From: Rhea pennata
Lineage: Eukaryota > Chordata > Aves > Rheiformes > Rheidae
Reading direction: 5' to 3'
DNA length: 64,000 bases
NCBI RefSeq assembly: GCF_028389875.1
Contig: NW_026907680.1
Coordinates: 1 to 64,000, forward strand
Under the pieces are notes generated by a model. That model ran no database searches. It was not told the DNA's origin and was given only the letters and a program-made list of their open reading frames with translations. The position numbers were made by a program, and so were the translations under genes. Positions 56,450 to 64,000 of this stretch are shown here, piece after piece. Positions within the stretch are counted from its first letter, which is position 1. The number at the start of each line of letters is the position of its first letter.

Positions 56450-57945
56450 ATGGGATCAAGCCAATCCATGATTCCTCCCTGTAGCCCTTTGGGTTGTATT
56501 TTGAAACACTGGAATATTTTTGGAGGAGATCGGATGACAAAAAAAAAAAAGAATGAAAAGATGTTGTAATCAATGGTGGCCAATGTATAAGCTGGAATGT
56601 GATGAGAAATGGCCAAAAAATGAACTATAACACTATATTGCAGTTACTGCTGTTTTGTTGCTGGAAGGGGAAGTGGGATGAGATACCCTATGTGGAGGCT
56701 TTTGTGTCACTATATAGGGAAGCAGAAATGCAGAGGGATTGTGAACTTATAAGTAAGGAGGAATCTGTAATGGTTGCAGTAGGAAAGAAGGAAGAGAGCG
56801 GGTATTGTGCTAACAGACAAATTCTGAATGGAGAGGAGCAGGAGGATGTACAACTACTGACAGTGCCCCCCTCTTGTGGAAACGATTCCACCGCAGTTGA
56901 AGCATCGGCCCCCCCGCTAGAAAGCCAAGAGTCCAGCCCTATTTCTGGCCAAACTAGGAGACGGAAACAACCTGTTCTACAGGCTCCTTTGAGACAAGCA
57001 GTGGGACCAGAAGGGCTGCCAGTATTTGTACATGTTCCTTTTACAGCCTCGGATTTACTAAACTGGAAGCAGTCTGTTGGATCATATAGGGAAAATCCTG
57101 AGAAGCTGCATCAGCTTTTGGAGACTATTATGATAAATCATAATCCGAACTGGGGAGATGTGCAGGCGCTGTTGAATGCTTTCCTGACGGGAGAAGAAAG
57201 GAGGCTGGTAGTTGCTAAGGCAAAAGAAGAGGGTGAGAGAAGGGACAGAAAGGGGGAACCTGAGGTCTATTTACGCACCAGAAAGGATCCAGAGTGGGAT
57301 CCAAATAGGAGTGGGGGTAGGGAGCTATTGAGGCAGTATCAACAGCTAATCTTATACGGGTTTCGGTACAGAGTTCCGAAACCAAAGAACGCATCAAAAC
57401 TGTATGAAGTAAAGCAAGGGCCTGAAGAAAATCCCTCGGCTTTTTATGAAAGATTATGCGAAAGAGCCAGAAAATGGACAGACCTGGATCCAAATGAGGA
57501 AGCAAATCAAAGGCTGTTTAATATGCTCTTCATTGGCTAGTCAGCTCAGGATATTAGAAAGAAGCTGCAGAAGGTAGATGGAGCTGGGGGAATGTCTATT
57601 CCACAGCTGATAGAAATAGCGTATAAGGTATAGAATAATCGAGATGAAAAGAGAACAAGAGAAATCGAATGAAACTGCAGGCTTCTCTCCTGGCAGCTGT
57701 CCAGAGGAATGAATTCCAAGGCAGGGGCAGGGGAAGCAGGAGAGGTAACAGAGGAGGAAGAGGTGGAAGGGGAGGGAGTCCAGGAGGAGGCCTCCCTAGA
57801 CCCGCTTTGGGTCCAAATCAATGTGCAATTTTGTAGGCAGGAAGGGCACTGGAAAGATGAATGTCCAAATCGAAGAAGGATAACAAAGCTACAGAGCCCA
57901 GCAAACACCAACCTAATTATGTTAGAGGAGTCACATATGGAATGA
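56450..57945 (+). pseudogene. gag of the endogenous retrovirus, broken
   Basis: Structural polyprotein. Opens MGSSQS, an N-myristoylation signal typical of matrix. A run of 12 A (56539-56550) precedes a frame change, and the next open stretch is 56599-57540. Capsid is recognised from the major homology region QGPEENPSAFYERL (about 57,418-57,459). Stops follow at 57538-57540 (TAG), 57631-57633 (TAG) and 57670-57672 (TGA). Open stretch 57709-57945 holds the nucleocapsid knuckle, CRQEGHWKDEC, whose first Cys is absent in this frame. It ends in TGA with protease in the same frame directly after, the layout of families that make Pol by stop-codon readthrough. Confidence 0.88.
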
Positions 57946-59597
57946 AGGGGACCGGGGGAGAAATATAGTATTTCCTCAGCTGATCCCCTGGTTCCAGTAA
58001 AGCTGGGGAAAGAAACTATAGATTTTTTATTAGATAGTGGAGCCACTCATTCACTGATAACTATTTGTAAAGGACCCTTAAGTAAGACTGCTACCACCAT
58101 TGTTGGGGCTACGGGAAGGAAAGCTTTGAGGCCATTTTTGCAACCAATGGAGTGCATGACTGGAGGTACTAAATTGACTCATGAATTTCTCTCTATGCCA
58201 GAGTGTCCCCTCCCTTTATTAGGATGGGATTTACTATGCAAACTGAATGCGCAGGTGACCTTTTCTGAGAGTTCCGTGCAGCTCCACAGCCCTCCAGAAT
58301 CGGCATGGAGAGCACAAATCTGCCTTTTGATGGGATCGGCTCCAGACGATAACAGTGCAAGTATCCCTTCAAGTGTATTGGATGCGGTGATTCCCTTGGT
58401 TTGGGCCTCAACAAAGCCAGGCAAAGCAAAAAACGCGACTCCAGTCAAAATAGAGCTGCAACCAGGAGCGAAGCCAGTTAGGGTGCATCAGTACCCTATC
58501 AAGCTAGAAGCACGTAGAGGATTGGAACCCCTAATTAATGCCTTCTTGCAATATGGCTTGCTTAGAGAGTGTCAGTCTGAATTCAATACACCAATCCTGC
58601 CGGTAAGGAAACCGCACTCCCAAGAATATCGACTGGTCCAGGACCTGAGGGCAGTGAATCAAATAACAGAAGATATCCATCCAAGTGTGCCAAACCCATA
58701 TACTCTTTTAGCCTCGGTGCCTGAGACTAACAATTGTTTTACAGTGCGAGATTTAAAAGATGCCTTTTTTTCTGTATTCCTATAGAAGAACAAAGCCAGA
58801 CAATTTTCACCTTTGAATGGGAAAGTCCCACTACAAGGAGGAAGGAGCAGTTATGCTGGACGGTTCTTCCTCTAGGATTCAAGGACAGCCCTACCGTGTT
58901 TGGTGAGATCTTGGCCAAAGAACTAGCCCAATGGCAGGAAGGTAACAAAAATGTCACTCTTTTACAGTATGTGGATGACATTTTGAGTGGAGCGGATTCA
59001 GAGCAAATATGTTTAGAGGCGACAGTGAGTCTGTTCAATTTTTTGGGACTTGCCGGGTATCGTGTTTCAAAGAAAAAGGCTCAGATTGCGAAGAAGGAAG
59101 TCCAATATCTTGGATTTAAAATATCAAAAGGAGACCGTGCACTAGGAGCGGAAAGAAAAGAGGCTATATGCCGAATTGCAGGACCCCGCACAAAAAGACA
59201 GCTGAGGGGATTCTTGGGAATGGCAGGATTTTGCCGTATATGGATCCCTAATTTTGTGCTGATAACTAAACCTTTATATGCAGCCCTAAAGGGTCCGGAG
59301 GAATGGTTAGAGCGGACCCCAGAATGCCGTGCTAGTTTCGATGAAATAAAAAAGAAATTGACGGAAGCTCCAGCACTGGGACTCCCAGATATGGCTAAAC
59401 CCTTTCAATTGTATGTGCATGAGCGGCAGCAGGTGGCCTCGGGAGTAATGACCCAAATGCTTGGGAGCCGGAAAAGACCGGTGGCATATCTTTCTAAACA
59501 ATTAGACAAAGTAAGTAAAGGATGGCCGGCCTGCCTCCGGGCTATAGCAGCCACCGTCTTTATTAATACAAGAGGCCCGCACATTGACTGTGGGTAG
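57946..59597 (+). pseudogene. Protease and reverse transcriptase of the endogenous retrovirus, broken
   Basis: The aspartic protease active site DSGA is at 58033-58044. Reverse transcriptase follows in the same frame to a stop at 58783-58785. A run of seven T (58765-58771) marks the likely frameshift, and the enzyme continues in another frame (58734-59597). The catalytic YVDD is at 58968-58979. The frame ends in TAG at 59595-59597, in what should be the connection region, where sequence appears to be missing before RNase H. Confidence 0.9.
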
Positions 59598-60093
59598 CAG
59601 CTTTGTACAGAATGGAGAGAGAAAGGCTGGATATGCAGTAGTGACTCAGTGGAAAGAAGTAGAAGCTAAACCATTGCCACAAAACACCTCAGCAAGAAAG
59701 GCTGAAATCATTGCCCTTTTACGAGCCCTTGAAATCGGAAAGGGCCAAAGAGTAAATATAGATACTGACTCAAAGTATGCTTTTGGGGTAGTTCACACTC
59801 ATGGAGCGATTTGGAAAGAACGAGGGCTCTTAAATTCTCAAGGAAGTAATATCAAGTATGGACAAGAGATATTAAGATTGTTCAAAGCAATAATGGAACC
59901 CAAAGAAGTAGCTATAATGCGTTGCAAAGCCCACCAGAAGGGAAATAGTGAAGTGACACAAGGAAACAGGAGAGCAGATATGGCAGCCAAAAAGGCAGCA
60001 CTAGCAGGACAGGTGATTGGAGCTTTATTACCCAGTAGAAAAATACAGGTGAGACGTCCTGAATATTCAGACAAAGAAAATCAGTTGGCATAA
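59584..60093 (+). pseudogene. RNase H domain of the endogenous retrovirus
   Basis: Open for 169 codons. Recognisable by ARKAEIIALLRALE and DTDSKYAFGVVHTHGAIW. At the start, where RNase H has its first catalytic Asp followed by GSS, the residue is Val (TVGSSF), so the active site is damaged. Separated from reverse transcriptase by a frame break and an apparent internal deletion. Confidence 0.85.
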
Positions 60094-61186
60094 AGGCTAG
60101 AATGTACAAAAAATGCTAAAGGGTGGTGAGTCACCCCAAATGGACAAGTTTTAACTACAGCCAAAATGATGGAAGTGCTCCTCAAGAGACTGCATGAAGA
60201 AACTCACATGGGAGCAGATGCTATGATAAGCAGCGTAAAAAAGATATGCTGTGGGATCAAAGATGCTATCAAATGCTGACCTTATTGTAAGGAGATGCCC
60301 CACCTGTTGTGCAACTAACCCCAAAATTCAGAAGAAACCACCTATGGGAGAACTAAGAAGAGGATTAACCCCAGGGGAACACTGGCAGATCGATTTCTCT
60401 CAATTGCCTAAATGTGGTCGGTTTAAAGATTTACTTGTTTTGGTAGATACATTTTCTGGCTGGCCAGAAGCCTTCCCATGCTCCACCAATCGTGCAAAAG
60501 AGGTAATTAAGATTTTACTAAAAGAGATAGTTCCTCGATTTGTGATTCCTGAAGGTATATCCTCAGATAATGGACCTCATTTTATTTCAGAGGTGGTTCA
60601 AGGAACATCCAGATTTTTACAGATGAAATGGGAATTACACACTCCATGCAGACTCCAGTCTAGCGGTAAGGTAGAAAGAATGAACCAAACACTTAAAAGA
60701 CATATTTCAAGACTGTGTCAGGAAACCCATCTTAAATGGGTAGATGTATTACCAATGGCCTTGATGAGAATAAGAATAACCCCAAGAATAAAAAAGGGAG
60801 TAAGCCCTTTTGAAACACTTTATGGGAAACCTTACCCAATTAATGAAATAGGGGGACGAAGTGATCAAATGCATGTAAGAGGGGAAGAAATGTTGAGAGA
60901 GTATTTATTGTCTTTGTCTCGGGTACTAACATCTTTACATAGGTACCTTAATCAACGTACCCCCCTTCCATTGGACTCCCCTGTGCATGACTTCAAGCCT
61001 GGGCATCTAGTTTATATTCGGACATGGAAAGAAGAACCACTAAGAGAAAAGTGGAAAGGACCTTACCTGGTGCTTCTGACAACTCCTACTGCAGTAAAGG
61101 TGGAGGGAATAAGTTCCTGGACCCACTATTCCCGAATACAGAAGGCACCTTTGAATGACTCGTGGACTGCCACACCCACAAGATAG
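60094..61186 (+). pseudogene. Integrase of the endogenous retrovirus
   Basis: The N-terminal zinc-binding region is broken across frames: the HEETH part at about 60,196 and the CPTCC part at about 60,297 are separated by stops. The catalytic core is open from 60251 and keeps the D,D(35)E triad: Asp 60392-60394, Asp 60566-60568 (in SDNGPHF), Glu 60674-60676. The C-terminal GPY module (KGPYLVLLTTPTAVKVEG) precedes TAG at 61184-61186. No env follows. Confidence 0.9.
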
Positions 61187-61619
61187 CTCCCAAGAGAAGA
61201 ACACAGAAGTTACAAAAGTGATGAACTGCACTTGGAAAATTGAACTCTTTTATATGGAAATAGAGTGCTCTTAAGTGTTATTAGGTGTTATTTTGCATTC
61301 TGATAGTATTGTTAATTATAGATAGAGCTGATTTACAAGAATATTGATTTGTTTAATTTAATTTGTTTGCTATAGAGTTAAGATGGAAAATGAGGACATT
61401 GTTAACTTTGTTATGCACGCTCATTGGTAGAGCTAACCTGATTTTGTAGCTTATACGGGCCTTCAGAAAAAGTGACTCAGATTACTGCTTGCTTCTCTAT
61501 CCCCAGATCTCCTGGATTACCCATGCCATGGGAAATACTTAGAATTAACTTAACATTCATGTAAGAATAATTGAAGTTGTTTAAATGAGACTTGCTAGAT
61601 AAGTGATATTAACAAGTCT
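61187..61619 (+). other. Retroviral 3' region without env
   Basis: AT-rich, with no frame of useful length, no signal peptide and no transmembrane or fusion segment. The env gene is deleted or decayed beyond recognition. Confidence 0.7.
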
Positions 61620-61645
61620 CAGAGGGGGGAATTCTTAGAGAAATA

Positions 61646-61646
<1 letters not shown>
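61620..61646 (+). other. Polypurine tract and 14-base remnant of the 3' LTR at a rearrangement junction
   Basis: cagagggggga, then a start matching the 5' LTR (ttagagaaata), then a run of C that already belongs to the TMEM209 3' region. The LTR is cut after about 14 of 553 bases. Confidence 0.82.

Positions 61647-64000
<2,354 letters not shown>

Noticed and set aside
61187-61640. Possible envelope gene
   Set aside because: Only about 430 bases, AT-rich, with no frame, signal peptide or transmembrane segment before the polypurine tract.

Overview
This window comes from a vertebrate nuclear genome, almost certainly a bird. Multi-exon genes have canonical GT-AG introns of a few hundred bases to about 2 kb. 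Several CR1 LINE 3' ends are present. One gene is a clear TMEM209 orthologue. The locus is rich in CCDC81-like (HU-domain) sequence, a family known to be massively expanded in birds. No prokaryotic feature was found. The species cannot be named from sequence alone.

Layout, left to right. (1) 1-3,968, minus strand: 5' part of a CAX-type cation/H+ exchanger gene with an in-frame stop, running off the left edge. (2) 4.1-18.7 kb, minus: a complete TMEM209 gene, 14 coding exons and 560 codons, with its CpG promoter at 18.4-18.7 kb and a tandem second copy of that promoter at 18.8-19.4 kb next to an 18-bp X-box-like minisatellite. (3) 20.0-22.0 kb: inverted copy of the 3' end of a CCDC81-like gene and its downstream flank. 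(4) 22.0-25.8 kb, plus: a second CAX copy, inverted relative to the first, without first exon or C-terminal half, fused at both ends to CCDC81-like DNA. (5) 25.8-30.3 kb: rearranged CCDC81-like pieces, one inverted and one direct, ending in an open Ser/Gly/Arg-rich last exon. (6) 30.3-32.2 kb, plus: a GC-rich promoter, a minisatellite and a small gene with an ASC/NLRP1-type CARD exon. (7) 32.3-36.2 kb: CR1 and one arm of a >3 kb inverted repeat. (8) 36.2-38.6 kb: nothing recognised. (9) 38.7-50.6 kb, plus: a CCDC81-like gene whose 18 proposed exons stay in phase for 875 codons. (10) 50.6-55.5 kb: its 3' flank and the other inverted-repeat arms. (11) 55.5-61.65 kb, plus: a defective gammaretrovirus-like endogenous retrovirus without env and without nearly all of its 3' LTR. 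(12) 61.65-64.0 kb: a direct copy of 4.5-6.85 kb that carries the last two TMEM209 exons again.

The retrovirus-to-TMEM209 junction at 61,646 is what a tandem duplication of about 57 kb would leave, so the window may hold one unit and the start of the next. Inside that unit CCDC81-like and CAX segments have been shuffled by inversions, with one breakpoint in a GC-rich minisatellite.

Biologically, the most notable combination is a CARD exon (inflammasome-type adaptor fold) set among CCDC81-like HU-domain genes, a family whose bird expansion has been proposed to serve non-self recognition. TMEM209 (nuclear envelope) and CAX (cation/proton antiport) are neighbours caught in the rearrangement, with no evident functional link.
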